A stretch of 64,000 nucleotides of DNA from contig JAFZDJ010000013.1 of NCBI GenBank assembly GCA_017561265.1, positions 1 to 64,000 of the forward strand, written 5' to 3'. The position numbers and the translations under genes are program-made. The notes under the pieces are model-generated. The model ran no database searches. It saw nothing but the letters and a program-made list of their open reading frames with translations, and was not told the origin of the DNA. This stretch comes from Bacteroidales bacterium. Lineage in GTDB: Bacteria > Bacteroidota > Bacteroidia > Bacteroidales > UBA932. Every line of letters begins with the position of its first letter. The first letter of the stretch is position 1. This document shows positions 32,266 through 41,509 of this stretch, piece after piece.

Positions 32266-32871
32266 TTACTCAGCCTTTTTAGTTGTTAACTTCCTGAAGA
32301 TCACGATAAGATATCCAAGTGCAAGGAAGGCTCCCGGAGCAAGTACGAAAGCAAGGATTCCGTCACCCTGAATGAACTTGAAGCCGAATGCTGATCCGCT
32401 GCCGAGAATCTCACGTACAAGTCCGAGGACTGTGAGAGAGCATGTGAAACCGAGTCCGATGCCGATACCGTCAAGAGCAGAATCGCCTACGCTGTTCTTG
32501 TTTGCGAATGCCTCTGCACGTCCGAGGACAATACAGTTCACCACGATGAGCGGAATGAACAGACCGAGGGTCTCATATACATCCGGAACATATGCCTGCA
32601 TGACAAACTGAAGCAGAGTCACGAAAGTAGCGATCACAACGATGTATGAAGGGATACGCACCTTGTCAGGAATATATGCAGCGATGGCTGAAATGACGAT
32701 ATTCGAGAGAATGAGGACGAAAGTAGTGGCAAGTCCCATGCTCATACCGTTTATGGCCGATGTGGTTGTGGCCAATGTAGGACACATACCGAGAAGGAGA
32801 ACGAATGTAGGATTCTCCTTGATGAGGCCTTTAGTTATAAGTTGAAATTTTCCCATTTTCTTTTCCTCCAT
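32266..32871 (-). CDS. rnfE: Rnf electron transport complex subunit E
   Basis: 201 residues, six membrane helices, homologous to RnfA. Motifs NPTFVLLLGMCPTLATTTS and IVVNCIVLGRAEAFA carry the conserved cysteines. The start at 32871 overlaps the rnfG stop by one base (TAATG) and suggests coupling; a second start at 32856 (MGKFQLITKGL) matches the family beginning better. Both are plausible. Confidence 0.94.
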   Translation of the reverse strand: MEEKKMGKFQLITKGLIKENPTFVLLLGMCPTLATTTSAINGMSMGLATTFVLILSNIVISAIAAYIPDKVRIPSYIVVIATFVTLLQFVMQAYVPDVYETLGLFIPLIVVNCIVLGRAEAFANKNSVGDSALDGIGIGLGFTCSLTVLGLVREILGSGSAFGFKFIQGDGILAFVLAPGAFLALGYLIVIFRKLTTKKAE

Positions 32872-33455
32872 TATTCGTTAAGTAACATCGGTGTCTGACC
32901 GATAGCCTGGAAGACCTTGGTTGCAAGAAGAAGACCGTCAGCATATGCTCTTGATGTGATTGTAGATGCTGTGATCGCGTCGACATCACCACCGTCCTTC
33001 TTTACCGCAAGATCCTTCTCTGCAGGATTCCAGCCCTTGAACTGGTCTGAGAACGAAGGCTCGACACACTTTGCACCAAGACCAGGAGTCTCAGCCTGCG
33101 AAAGGACCTTGGTATTCCAGATCACTCCGTTCACATCGAATCCGACCTTTATGGCGATAGGGCCGCCGAAACCTACAGGAGCCACATTTATCGCACATCC
33201 TACAACATTTCCAACCTCGTCATAAGCAAGGTTATATGCATAGGAAGCTCCCTCGAACTCAACTGTCCTTTCTTCCTCGATAGATACTGCAGTCTCAGGA
33301 AGAACCTCCATGATGGCTGCTTCGTTCTTGGCGGCGGCAGCTGCTGCAATAGGCTCTGCTGTAAGAGCATACACACCGGCAAGAAGTCCCGAGCACACCA
33401 GACAGATAGCCAGGAGGCATACTGTCATATTTGCAAATGATGATTTAACTGCCAT
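32871..33455 (-). CDS. rnfG: Rnf electron transport complex subunit G
   Basis: 194 residues from the ATG at 33455, two bases after the rnfD stop; the longer frame to 33491 overlaps rnfD and is rejected. One N-terminal membrane helix (~10-30), then a periplasmic FMN-binding domain. The covalent flavin threonine is in the DAITASTITSRA segment (SGATxT-like motif, here ASTITS). Passes electrons within the Rnf complex. Confidence 0.94.
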   Translation of the reverse strand: MAVKSSFANMTVCLLAICLVCSGLLAGVYALTAEPIAAAAAAKNEAAIMEVLPETAVSIEEERTVEFEGASYAYNLAYDEVGNVVGCAINVAPVGFGGPIAIKVGFDVNGVIWNTKVLSQAETPGLGAKCVEPSFSDQFKGWNPAEKDLAVKKDGGDVDAITASTITSRAYADGLLLATKVFQAIGQTPMLLNE

Positions 33456-33457
33456 GA

Positions 33458-34420
33458 TTATGCCCTCCCGTATTTCTTTGCATGGAACCACTTGTTGAGA
33501 AGAGGAACCACTGAGTTCATGATAAGGATAGCGAATGACATTCCTTCAGGATATGCACCGAAATAACGGATCAGCATTGTGATGAGACCGATGCCGATAC
33601 CGAAGATGATGCCTCCGACATTGCTCATAGGGGATGTCACATAGTCAGTTGCCATGAATACAGAACCGAGAAGCACACCACCGGTAAGGAGGTTGAACAC
33701 AGGGTCAGTATACTCAGCAGGATTGATCAGCCAGAAGATGCCTGAGAATACTGCTACAGTGGCAAGGATCGAAAGAGTGATGTATGGTCTGATCACCCTG
33801 CGCGCAAGGAGATAGATGAAACCTGCAAGAATGGCTATTGCAGAAAGCTCACCGGCAGAACCTCCGATATTTGCGAAAAGCATGTCTGCATAGTCAAGAT
33901 GCTCGATTGCTGCGACGCCGCCTTCCTTTGCAAGTCCGAGAGGAGTTGCTCCTGTATAGGCATCGAAGTTTCCGATGAATCCGGCAGGCTTGGTCCAGTC
34001 TGTCATATATGTAGGGAAGGAGATCAGAAGGAACACACGACCCACAATCGCAGGGTTGAAGAGATTCTGACCAAGTCCTCCGAAAGTCATCTTCGCCACG
34101 CCGATAGCGACAACAGCTCCGATGAACACAACCCACCATGGAGTCGTAGCAGGAAGGTTGAGGGCAAGAAGTACACCTGTCACTACAGCGGACATATCCC
34201 CCACTGTGCAGGTCTTCTTCAGCAGATATTTAGTAATAAGGTACTCCAGCAATACGCATGAAGCCACACTCACGCCGAGAACCAGCAGTTCTGACCATCC
34301 GTAGAAAAGAACTGAGACGATCACTGCAGGAATCATGGCGATCACGACATCCCTCATAAGAGACTTCGTCGAAGTCTTTGTATGAAGGTGAGGTGAAGGT
34401 GAAACCAAAAGTTTTTCCAT
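33458..34420 (-). CDS. rnfD: Rnf electron transport complex subunit D
   Basis: 320-residue membrane subunit (NqrB/RnfD family) with about nine helices. The covalent FMN threonine is in TGATPLG near residue 175; GGLGQNLFNPAIVGR is a family signature. It probably forms part of the ion channel. Six bases separate it from rnfC. Confidence 0.95.
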   Translation of the reverse strand: MEKLLVSPSPHLHTKTSTKSLMRDVVIAMIPAVIVSVLFYGWSELLVLGVSVASCVLLEYLITKYLLKKTCTVGDMSAVVTGVLLALNLPATTPWWVVFIGAVVAIGVAKMTFGGLGQNLFNPAIVGRVFLLISFPTYMTDWTKPAGFIGNFDAYTGATPLGLAKEGGVAAIEHLDYADMLFANIGGSAGELSAIAILAGFIYLLARRVIRPYITLSILATVAVFSGIFWLINPAEYTDPVFNLLTGGVLLGSVFMATDYVTSPMSNVGGIIFGIGIGLITMLIRYFGAYPEGMSFAILIMNSVVPLLNKWFHAKKYGRA

Positions 34421-34426
34421 ATCGTT

Positions 34427-35782
34427 TTATTTTCTAGATCTGATTATTCTTATGACGTCTCCCTTTGCAATACGGATGATGTCAAGGAGAGGGATGTTGG
34501 CCGGACAGCTGTAGAGACAGCATCCGCACTCGATACAATCCTGTACCGCATTCTCCTCAAGCTCGTCCATCATGTTGTTACGGGCATATTTGTTAAGAAG
34601 GAAAGGCTCAAGACCCATAGGACATGCCTCGGCACATTTTCCGCAACGGATACATGCTGACTCGACTCCTCTCACAGTCTGCTCGGCAGTAAGATAAAGC
34701 AATGAAGATGAACCCTTTACGGTAGTAGCATCCATATTGGCAATTGCCTTACCCATCATAGGACCTCCGCTGATGATCTTCGCAGCCTGCTCTGGAACAC
34801 CACCCGCATATTCTGCGATATATGAAAGCGGCATACCGATACGGAACTTATAGTTGTGCTGCTTCTCCATAGGGAGACAGTCACCTGTGATTGTCATCAC
34901 ATTCGTAACCAGAGGCATGTTCTTCTGAACAGCTTCATATACTGCAAGCGAAGTCGCCACATTCTGCACTACAGCACCGACATCGATAGGGAGTCCCATA
35001 GACTTCACCTGACGACCCATGACTGCGTCGATGAGCTGCTTCTCACCACCCTGAGGATATTTCTTCTTGAGAGTCATGACAGAGATGCCGTCGTATCCCT
35101 TGGCTGTCTTCTGAAGTTCAGCCACTGCAGCTGTCATGGCTGCGATGGCCTCAGGCTTGTTCTCCTCGATACCGATCACAGTCCTGCATCCGCCGAGCAC
35201 CTGCTTCATGATAGCGGCACCTACGACAATCTCCTTGCTTCTTTCGATCATGATGCGGTTGTCCGATGTAAGATAAGGCTCGCACTCCGCACCGTTGAGG
35301 ATAAGGCATTCAGCCACCTTGCCCGGAGGAGGACAAAGCTTCACATGTGCAGGGAAGGTAGCACCACCAAGTCCTACGACACCGCCCATCTTTATCTTTT
35401 CGAGAATGGCCTTGTTATCTTCCGGGATCTCAGTCACAAGAGTATCTGAAAGATCGATACCTTCCGCCCACTCGTCACCCTCTACATCGATTTCGATGTG
35501 GGTCATATTGTTACCTGCCAGATCCTTGCGAGGTCCCACAGACTTCACAGTACCTGATACAGATGAATGAACATAAGCAGAAATGAATCCCGCAGGCTCC
35601 GCAATCACCTGACCGACCTTCACCTGGTCGCCGGCCTTCACTACAGGAGTAGCCGGGGCACCGAGGTGCTGAGCCACGGAAATGAACACTTTTGAAGGAA
35701 CAGGCAGGATCTCTATCTTGCAGTCCTTTGAGATCTTGCTGTCACTCGGGTGGATACCACCGATTGAAAATGTCTTCATCAT
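34427..35782 (-). CDS. rnfC: Rnf electron transport complex subunit C
   Basis: 451-residue peripheral subunit that handles NADH and FMN. The Rossmann-like region contains GLGGATFPAHVKL (~135-147), and two [4Fe-4S] motifs follow at CIRCGKCAEACPMGLEP and CIECGCCLYSCPANIPL (~375-425). The C-terminal Ser/Ala/Lys-rich extension seen in proteobacterial RnfC is absent. Four bases after rnfB. Confidence 0.95.
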   Translation of the reverse strand: MMKTFSIGGIHPSDSKISKDCKIEILPVPSKVFISVAQHLGAPATPVVKAGDQVKVGQVIAEPAGFISAYVHSSVSGTVKSVGPRKDLAGNNMTHIEIDVEGDEWAEGIDLSDTLVTEIPEDNKAILEKIKMGGVVGLGGATFPAHVKLCPPPGKVAECLILNGAECEPYLTSDNRIMIERSKEIVVGAAIMKQVLGGCRTVIGIEENKPEAIAAMTAAVAELQKTAKGYDGISVMTLKKKYPQGGEKQLIDAVMGRQVKSMGLPIDVGAVVQNVATSLAVYEAVQKNMPLVTNVMTITGDCLPMEKQHNYKFRIGMPLSYIAEYAGGVPEQAAKIISGGPMMGKAIANMDATTVKGSSSLLYLTAEQTVRGVESACIRCGKCAEACPMGLEPFLLNKYARNNMMDELEENAVQDCIECGCCLYSCPANIPLLDIIRIAKGDVIRIIRSRK

Positions 35783-35786
35783 AGTC

Positions 35787-36704
35787 CTATTCCTCCTTTG
35801 TTTTATTAGATCCCTCGACTACCGCCTTGCCTTCAGATGGTGCAGCCTGTGGTGCAGGAGCAGCCTCCGGCTTCGGTTTGATCACAGGGAAGTTTACAGC
35901 ATGGATAGCTCCTGTAGGGCACTCGGCCACACACTTCTTGCAGAGCTTGCACTTTGTGAAATCGATGTAAGCCACATTGTTCTCCACTGTGATGGCCTCG
36001 AAAGGACAAACCTTCGCGCACTTGCCGCAACCGATACATGCAGCCTTGCATGCCTTGCGTGCAACAGCGCCCTTGTCCTTGTTCACACATGAAACGAACA
36101 CGCGCATGTTCCTGCGTCCCTTGTTACGGAGCTCGATGATGTTCTTAGGACAAGCCTTCACGCATGCACCGCAGGCTGTACATTTTTCCTCATCGACAAC
36201 AGGAATACCTGTGACAGGATCCATGGTAATGGCTCCGAACTGGCAGGCTGACACGCAGTCGCCGCATCCGAGACATCCGAAAGAACAGCCTGTGTCACCG
36301 CTGTAGAGAGCAGCCTTCACACGGCATGACTGATATCCGCCGTACTCGTTAGTGCGAGGACGGTTCTCACATGTTCCGTTGCAGCGTACGACTGCGACCT
36401 GAGGTTCCTTGACGGCAACCTCAACACCGAGTACGGCAGCAACCTTCTGCATTCCATCGTTTCCTCCTACAGGACAGAAGCATTTGTCCAGATTTGGAGA
36501 CGACTCCACACAGAACTGAGCGAAAGCACGACAGCCGGCCTGTCCGCAGCCTCCGCAGTTAGCACCAGGCAAAACCTTCTCCACCTCGTCGATTCTCGGA
36601 TCTTCCTCCACCTTGAACTTTTCAGCCACAACGTAGAGGACTATAGCGAGAAGAGCACCGAGGACGGTAAGGATTGCAATAGTCCAGATGATAGTTTGTG
36701 TCAT
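35787..36704 (-). CDS. rnfB: Rnf electron transport complex subunit B (polyferredoxin)
   Basis: 305 residues: N-terminal membrane helix ~5-25, a Fe4S domain CGGCGQAGCRAF...C (~48-80), then several ferredoxin-type cluster motifs (CSFGCLGCGDCVSAC, CTACGACVKACPKN, CIGCGKCAKVCPFE, CKLCKKCVAECPTG). It takes electrons from reduced ferredoxin into the complex. A Pro/Ala-rich tail ends the protein. First rnf gene, 12 bases after the RseC-like gene. Confidence 0.95.
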   Translation of the reverse strand: MTQTIIWTIAILTVLGALLAIVLYVVAEKFKVEEDPRIDEVEKVLPGANCGGCGQAGCRAFAQFCVESSPNLDKCFCPVGGNDGMQKVAAVLGVEVAVKEPQVAVVRCNGTCENRPRTNEYGGYQSCRVKAALYSGDTGCSFGCLGCGDCVSACQFGAITMDPVTGIPVVDEEKCTACGACVKACPKNIIELRNKGRRNMRVFVSCVNKDKGAVARKACKAACIGCGKCAKVCPFEAITVENNVAYIDFTKCKLCKKCVAECPTGAIHAVNFPVIKPKPEAAPAPQAAPSEGKAVVEGSNKTKEE

Positions 36705-36716
36705 TATAGATATGTT

Positions 36717-37133
36717 TTAGTTGATATAAAATTCAAACTGATCTGACAGTTTCTCACGAAACAGCCAGATGACGAAATAATATATTCCCACTCCTGCCAA
36801 AGCAACTCCTCCCCTGAGGAATTCGTTGTCTATAACGGATGACAAAGATAATATTAAAATCATTAAAACCGCCAATGGAATCACATAAGATATCCATACT
36901 GCCTTCAATCCCATGGTCATTTTTGTAAGAACCGTAACCTCATCACCTACAGAATATACCTTGTATGGATCAGTAGGCACCATTATGATCTTTTCCTGGT
37001 CTTCCGACATGCCGCAAAGTCCCTTGGCATGGCACTCGGAGCATGCTGAAGACGCGACTATCTCTACTGATGTGAAATCCGGCGTGATGTCCACGATCCG
37101 GCCTTTATGTGCAATCTGATTCTTCTTTGCCAT
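36717..37133 (-). CDS. rseC: RseC/MucC-like positive regulator, Rnf-associated
   Basis: 138 residues from the ATG at 37133, one base after the DUF3108 stop. An N-terminal cytosolic part carries a four-Cys cluster (SSACSECHAKGLCGM), followed by two membrane helices (~75-97 and ~102-122). RseC-like proteins are linked to the SoxR-reducing or Rnf system in several phyla, and the rseC-rnfB order is common in Bacteroidota. The cysteines may bind an Fe-S cluster. Confidence 0.88.
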   Translation of the reverse strand: MAKKNQIAHKGRIVDITPDFTSVEIVASSACSECHAKGLCGMSEDQEKIIMVPTDPYKVYSVGDEVTVLTKMTMGLKAVWISYVIPLAVLMILILSLSSVIDNEFLRGGVALAGVGIYYFVIWLFREKLSDQFEFYIN

Positions 37134-37134
37134 T

Positions 37135-38013
37135 TTATCTTTTTTTTGTTTTGACAAGAGCATCGAAAGGATGCTTCAAGCCCTTGTATCCGGAAAGTCG
37201 TCCGGAAGCGACACCGACAAGGAGAGGAGCCTCGAAATATACAGGCAGCCTGTTCTCATCATCGGAAACCCATATCAGCATATCTTCTTCGCCTTTGAAC
37301 ACCTCGCCCTCGAGAAGCTTCGCTGCAAACTTGATGGTCTTCACAGTACCTAGTCCAGGTATCTTCCTTGTCTCGCGTCCATGAAGAATGAAGTACACAT
37401 TGTACACATCATCATCAATGGCGAAGGTCATAGGATATCTGCGTCCCGGCTCCACCACATCGAAATCCATGTTCCTCGCAAAGAAAAAGAGGGACGGAAG
37501 ATCAAAGGTGCAAGGTGTCAGCGGCAGCGTGATGGCCTTCATTCCTCTTTTCGAAGAATACACATCAGCTGCGATATACGGCTCGGCCGCATCCCATATG
37601 TAGTGGTAAGTATTCCTGGCTTCATATCCTCCTTCATACGTATCCCTTGTGAATTTCAGAGGCTTCAGGCCGTCACGGGTAAACCACGAATCAAAGTCCT
37701 CCCTTACCTTGAAGAAAAGGTCGAACATCCTGCTGGTCTTTCCATAAGCCGAACATCTGAAGGCCTTCTCACCATTGTATGTAAGTGAATCCAGCTCTAC
37801 GGTCGCAGTCGCGACATCGGTATTGATCGTACCCCATTGATAATGAAGCACGAATTCCATCTTTTCACCATGCTGGAATGCCAGCGATTCCTCGCTCACA
37901 GACCTTACGGGCACGCATGCTGTACCTTTTAAATCAAGTTTCTCCTGTGCATGCAGCGGAAAAGCCGCCATGCATGTACACAGGAGAAACATTATTGTCT
38001 GAAGGATTTTCAT
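37135..38013 (-). CDS. DUF3108 domain protein, exported
   Basis: 292 residues with a signal peptide (ILQTIMFLLCTCMAAFPLHAQ). The DUF3108 fold covers ~45-280: GEKMEFVLHYQWGTINTDVAT, TSRMFDLFFKVREDFDSWF and SDDENRLPVYFEAPLLVG are typical of these periplasmic beta-sheet proteins. Function unknown. It lies between dnaB and the rnf genes; the gap to dnaB is 20 bases and no terminator is visible, so read-through from the upstream operon is likely. Confidence 0.85.
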   Translation of the reverse strand: MKILQTIMFLLCTCMAAFPLHAQEKLDLKGTACVPVRSVSEESLAFQHGEKMEFVLHYQWGTINTDVATATVELDSLTYNGEKAFRCSAYGKTSRMFDLFFKVREDFDSWFTRDGLKPLKFTRDTYEGGYEARNTYHYIWDAAEPYIAADVYSSKRGMKAITLPLTPCTFDLPSLFFFARNMDFDVVEPGRRYPMTFAIDDDVYNVYFILHGRETRKIPGLGTVKTIKFAAKLLEGEVFKGEEDMLIWVSDDENRLPVYFEAPLLVGVASGRLSGYKGLKHPFDALVKTKKR

Positions 38014-38033
38014 CTGTATATTGATTAAAAATC

Positions 38034-39560
38034 CTACATGAATTCATCATTCATGCCGAAATCGCCTGACGGCATCTGAGGCATAGGACCCGGGCCGAAA
38101 GGAATATCGTCATTCATCGCGGAAGCGACAGGCATCGAATTGGCCTGATTCACAAGGCTTTCCTGTTCATCAACGAAACGAACCTCATCAGCACGGAATC
38201 TCATATCGATGTCTCCGATAGATCCGTTTCTATGCTTTGCGATGATGATCTGTGTTCTTCCCACATCATCCGGATTATCAGAAAGTCCCTGATAGTCATA
38301 ACGATGGATAAAGATTACCATATCTGCATCCTGCTCGATTGATCCGGACTCACGAAGGTCGCTAAGCTGAGGTCTGCGGTTGCTGCCCTGACGGTTCTCG
38401 GACTGACGGGAGAGCTGGGAAAGAGCAATGATAGGTACGTTCATCTCCTTGGCAGTAGCCTTGAGAGTACGAGAAATAGCTGCAACTTCCTGCTCACGCA
38501 TACCTCGGAGTTCGGCAGGTCCCTGCATCAGCTGAAGGTAGTCGACAACGACAAGCCTCACACCCTTCTGCTTGACAAGCTTCTTCACCTTCGAACGGAA
38601 CTCCATTACTGGAAGGGACGGAGTGTCATCTATATATATAGGTGCTTTCGCAAGCTGTCTGAGCTGGATGTCAAGCTGCTGCCATTCCCAATCCTGAAGC
38701 TTCACACCACCCTTGATCTTGTCGGCACTGAGCTTGGTCTCGGAAACCATCATACGGTTGGCCAGCTGCTTTGCCGGCATCTCAAGAGAGAATATGGCTA
38801 CAGGCATATTGAAGTCCACGGCTGCATTACGGGCGACATTGACCACAAAGGCAGTCTTTCCGACCGATGGTCGCGCTGCGAGAATGATGAGGTCTGAGGC
38901 CTGCCAGCCGAGAGTGATCTTGTCGAGAGACGGAAAGCCGGACGGAACACCGCTGTAGCCTTCGGCATCCTGCCTTTTCTGAAGGTCTTCCAAGGCATCG
39001 TTTATGACCTTGCCGATTTCCTGCACATCCTTCTTGACATTGTTCTGGATGGCCGCGAAAAGCTTGGTCTGTGCAGTATCGATAAGGTCGTCAACATTCA
39101 CCGACTCATCATAAGAGGTCTTGAGAATGTCATAGGATGCTGTTATGAGCTCCCTCTGGATACATTTCTGCTTGAGGATCCTGATGTAATATTCGATGTG
39201 AGCAGCCGCACCGATCTTCTGTGAAAGCTGTGCCAGGACGATGGTGCCGCCCACCGTCTCAAGATTGCCCTGAGACTTGAGCTTCTGGGAAACGGAAAGA
39301 AGATCGATTGCCACATGCTCGTTATTGAGCGAGCTCATGGCCTCGAAAATCATCCTATGCTTCTCGCTATAGAAACAGCTCGGCGAGAGCTCATCCATTG
39401 CCTCGTCGACACAATTGGGTTCAATGAGAAGAGCTCCGAGGACAGCCTCTTCAACGTCAAGAGCCTGAGGCGGTCTGTTACCCATCTCAAGCCCAAGCGT
39501 ATCAAGGTTGACTTTCGGATCCTTTCTTCTGACTGATTTTCTTCTTCCTTCCTCAGCCAT
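38034..39560 (-). CDS. dnaB: Replicative DNA helicase DnaB
   Basis: 508 residues from the ATG at 39560; the frame to 39686 lies within the zinc-ribbon gene region. N-terminal helical domain ~25-130 (ALDVEEAVLGALLIEP), linker helix, and a RecA-like C-domain ~190-460 with Walker A AARPSVGKTA, Walker B RLVVVDYLQLM, and GSIEQDADMVIFIHR. A low-complexity Pro/Met/Gly tail of about 35 residues (GPGPMPQMPSG) ends the protein. No intein is present. It unwinds DNA at the replication fork. Confidence 0.96.
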   Translation of the reverse strand: MAEEGRRKSVRRKDPKVNLDTLGLEMGNRPPQALDVEEAVLGALLIEPNCVDEAMDELSPSCFYSEKHRMIFEAMSSLNNEHVAIDLLSVSQKLKSQGNLETVGGTIVLAQLSQKIGAAAHIEYYIRILKQKCIQRELITASYDILKTSYDESVNVDDLIDTAQTKLFAAIQNNVKKDVQEIGKVINDALEDLQKRQDAEGYSGVPSGFPSLDKITLGWQASDLIILAARPSVGKTAFVVNVARNAAVDFNMPVAIFSLEMPAKQLANRMMVSETKLSADKIKGGVKLQDWEWQQLDIQLRQLAKAPIYIDDTPSLPVMEFRSKVKKLVKQKGVRLVVVDYLQLMQGPAELRGMREQEVAAISRTLKATAKEMNVPIIALSQLSRQSENRQGSNRRPQLSDLRESGSIEQDADMVIFIHRYDYQGLSDNPDDVGRTQIIIAKHRNGSIGDIDMRFRADEVRFVDEQESLVNQANSMPVASAMNDDIPFGPGPMPQMPSGDFGMNDEFM

Positions 39561-39568
39561 ATCCGGGA

Positions 39569-40378
39569 TTATTCGAAGTCTGGATTCACAAGAATTCTTC
39601 CGCAGTATTCGCAGATGATCATCCTCTTGTTCGATGCGATGTCGATAAGTCTCTGTGGAGCGATTGTATTGAAGCATCCTCCGCAAGAGTCACCGTTGAA
39701 GACTGAAACAACAGCAAGGTGGTTGTTGCAGCTCTGACGGATATGGTCGTATGCGCTCATTGTCCTCTCATCGATCTTCGCTGCGCAAGCCTCTCTGTTT
39801 GCACGGAGAAGAGCCTCTTCCTTTGATGTAGCCTCAACGATTGTAGAGAGCTCCTCATTCTTTGCCTTGAGGTCTTCAGCCCTTACAGCGAGCTTCTCCT
39901 TAACGACCTCGAGTTCGTTCTTCTTGTCGAAGATACGCTCCTTAGCCTCAGCGATGTGCTTCTCTGCGATCTGTCTGAGGAGTCCCTGGTTCTCGATCTC
40001 CTTGTTGAGAGAGTCATACTCACGGCTGTTGGCAACATTCTCGAGCTGAGATCTGTACTTCTCGATCTGAGCGTCGCACTCTGTGATACCGAGCTTGTTC
40101 TCTGTAATGAACTTGCCGAACTCATCAATCATCTCGGCAATGCGTACCGACTTAGCCTTGAGCTCTTCGATCTCTCTCTCGAGAGCCTCAACCTCCATCG
40201 GAAGCTCGCCTCTGAGCTGAAGGATCTTGTCGATCGCTGTATCAGCCTGCTGAAGTGCATAGAGAGTCTGGAGCTTCTCGCTGACGCTCAAATCTGAGTC
40301 AGCGAAGGTCTTCTGAATGGATACGAAGGTCTCTCTCTGGTCAATCGGAGTTTCGATTTTCTTTGTCTTTTTAGCCAT
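39569..40378 (-). CDS. Coiled-coil protein with C4 zinc ribbon
   Basis: 269 residues: a long coiled coil from ~40 to ~205 (Glu/Lys/Leu heptads such as VEALEREIEELKAKS), ending in a zinc ribbon CGGCF...CEYCGRI (~228-262). Family zf-RING_7, often annotated as a nucleic-acid-binding protein; in Bacteroidota it is typically next to the Nif3-like gene, as here (five bases). Precise role not established. Confidence 0.88.
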   Translation of the reverse strand: MAKKTKKIETPIDQRETFVSIQKTFADSDLSVSEKLQTLYALQQADTAIDKILQLRGELPMEVEALEREIEELKAKSVRIAEMIDEFGKFITENKLGITECDAQIEKYRSQLENVANSREYDSLNKEIENQGLLRQIAEKHIAEAKERIFDKKNELEVVKEKLAVRAEDLKAKNEELSTIVEATSKEEALLRANREACAAKIDERTMSAYDHIRQSCNNHLAVVSVFNGDSCGGCFNTIAPQRLIDIASNKRMIICEYCGRILVNPDFE

Positions 40379-40383
40379 ATCGC

Positions 40384-41160
40384 TTAAAAATAAAATATCG
40401 GGTTACTATATATATTCTGAGTAATGCGAACCGCAAAGGTAGGAAATTTTTTCTTTATCAAAGAAAATAATATATCAACTATCTCTATTTCACTCTCATA
40501 ATGTCCTATATCCATGATCATGAAGCCGTCCGCGGTAAAAAAGTTATGGTATGATATGTCTCCGCTTATGTAAAGCTGAGCTCCTGATTTCATGGCAGCA
40601 CCGATGAGCGAACCGCCTGATCCTCCGCACATCGCCACCCGGCTTATCATGCCTTCGAGAGGTCTGGATGTCTTCATCATCTCAAGTCCGAACCGTTCCT
40701 TCACCAAAGCGACAGCCTCATCGGAAGTCAACGGACGAGGCAGATCACCCACGACGCCAAGTCCGGTGCCATCTCCATCCTCATCGAGAATACGCACATT
40801 CTCCAGACCGAGCCTTGCAGCCATGGCACCGCTTACACCGGCAATCACCTTATCGGCCGACGTATGTGCCGCATATATGCTTATCCCTGCCTTGATTGCC
40901 TTTATGACAGCCTCACCGACCTTGTTGTCAGGAGAAATCTTCTTAAGACCGGAAAAGATCAGAGGATGATGGGTAACGATCATATCCGCGCCACATGCAA
41001 CCGCCTCATCCACAAGTTCCGGAGTGCAGTCAAGGCCGAATAGCACAGAAGTGACCGGATCCTCCGGCGAACCTATGCACAGACCGCTGTTGTCCCATCC
41101 TTCCTGAAGAGAAAGAGGGGCAAATTCCTCTATCACTTCTATTATATCCTTTACCTTCAT
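40384..41160 (-). CDS. Nif3-like dinuclear metal-centre protein
   Basis: 258 residues of the Nif3/YbgI family, hexameric proteins with a two-metal site. Metal ligands are in VTHHPLIFSG (two His), AHTSAD and the C-terminal GHYESE (His and Glu). Many Bacteroidota homologues carry a middle insert and exceed 350 residues; this one is the short form of E. coli YbgI size. Often annotated as GTP cyclohydrolase 1 type 2, an unproven activity. Overlaps the MerR gene by four bases. Confidence 0.9.
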   Translation of the reverse strand: MKVKDIIEVIEEFAPLSLQEGWDNSGLCIGSPEDPVTSVLFGLDCTPELVDEAVACGADMIVTHHPLIFSGLKKISPDNKVGEAVIKAIKAGISIYAAHTSADKVIAGVSGAMAARLGLENVRILDEDGDGTGLGVVGDLPRPLTSDEAVALVKERFGLEMMKTSRPLEGMISRVAMCGGSGGSLIGAAMKSGAQLYISGDISYHNFFTADGFMIMDIGHYESEIEIVDILFSLIKKKFPTFAVRITQNIYSNPIFYF

Positions 41161-41474
41161 AGTTCCGAGCGTATTTCTTCCAGCTGGGTACGGATAGCTT
41201 TTAGCGACTCCAGCACACGCGCCTTGTTCATGACTTCCTTCCTGTCACCCTTGAGTCTTTTTGCAGCACCTTCAAGCGTAAGCCCCTCCACTTTCACAAG
41301 CAGATGTATATGCTTCAGGGTCTCTATGTCTTCCTTGGTGAAAAGACGGTTACCCTTGGCGTTTCTCTGAGGTTTGATGAACTTAGGAAATTCATTAGCC
41401 CAGAAACGCACCAGAGATGTGCTTTCGCCCAGGATATCAGCAGCTTCGCCGATGGTATACAAGTACTTTTCCAT
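41157..41474 (-). CDS. MerR-family transcriptional regulator
   Basis: 105 residues from the ATG at 41474 (MEKYLYTIGEAADILG); the upstream 13 codons are not family-like. Winged HTH ~5-70 with SLVRFWANEFPKFIKPQRNAKGNRLFTKEDIE, then a short helical tail. No sensor domain or Cys, so the signal is unknown. The fixed position before the Nif3-like gene is common in Bacteroidota. Confidence 0.9.
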   Translation of the reverse strand: MEKYLYTIGEAADILGESTSLVRFWANEFPKFIKPQRNAKGNRLFTKEDIETLKHIHLLVKVEGLTLEGAAKRLKGDRKEVMNKARVLESLKAIRTQLEEIRSEL

Positions 41475-41509
41475 AATATTAATATGTATTAAGATGATGG
41501 CCGCAATCA

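Noticed and set aside
38034..39560. Possible intein in DnaB
   Set aside because: The Walker regions and surrounding sequence are continuous and the protein has normal length.
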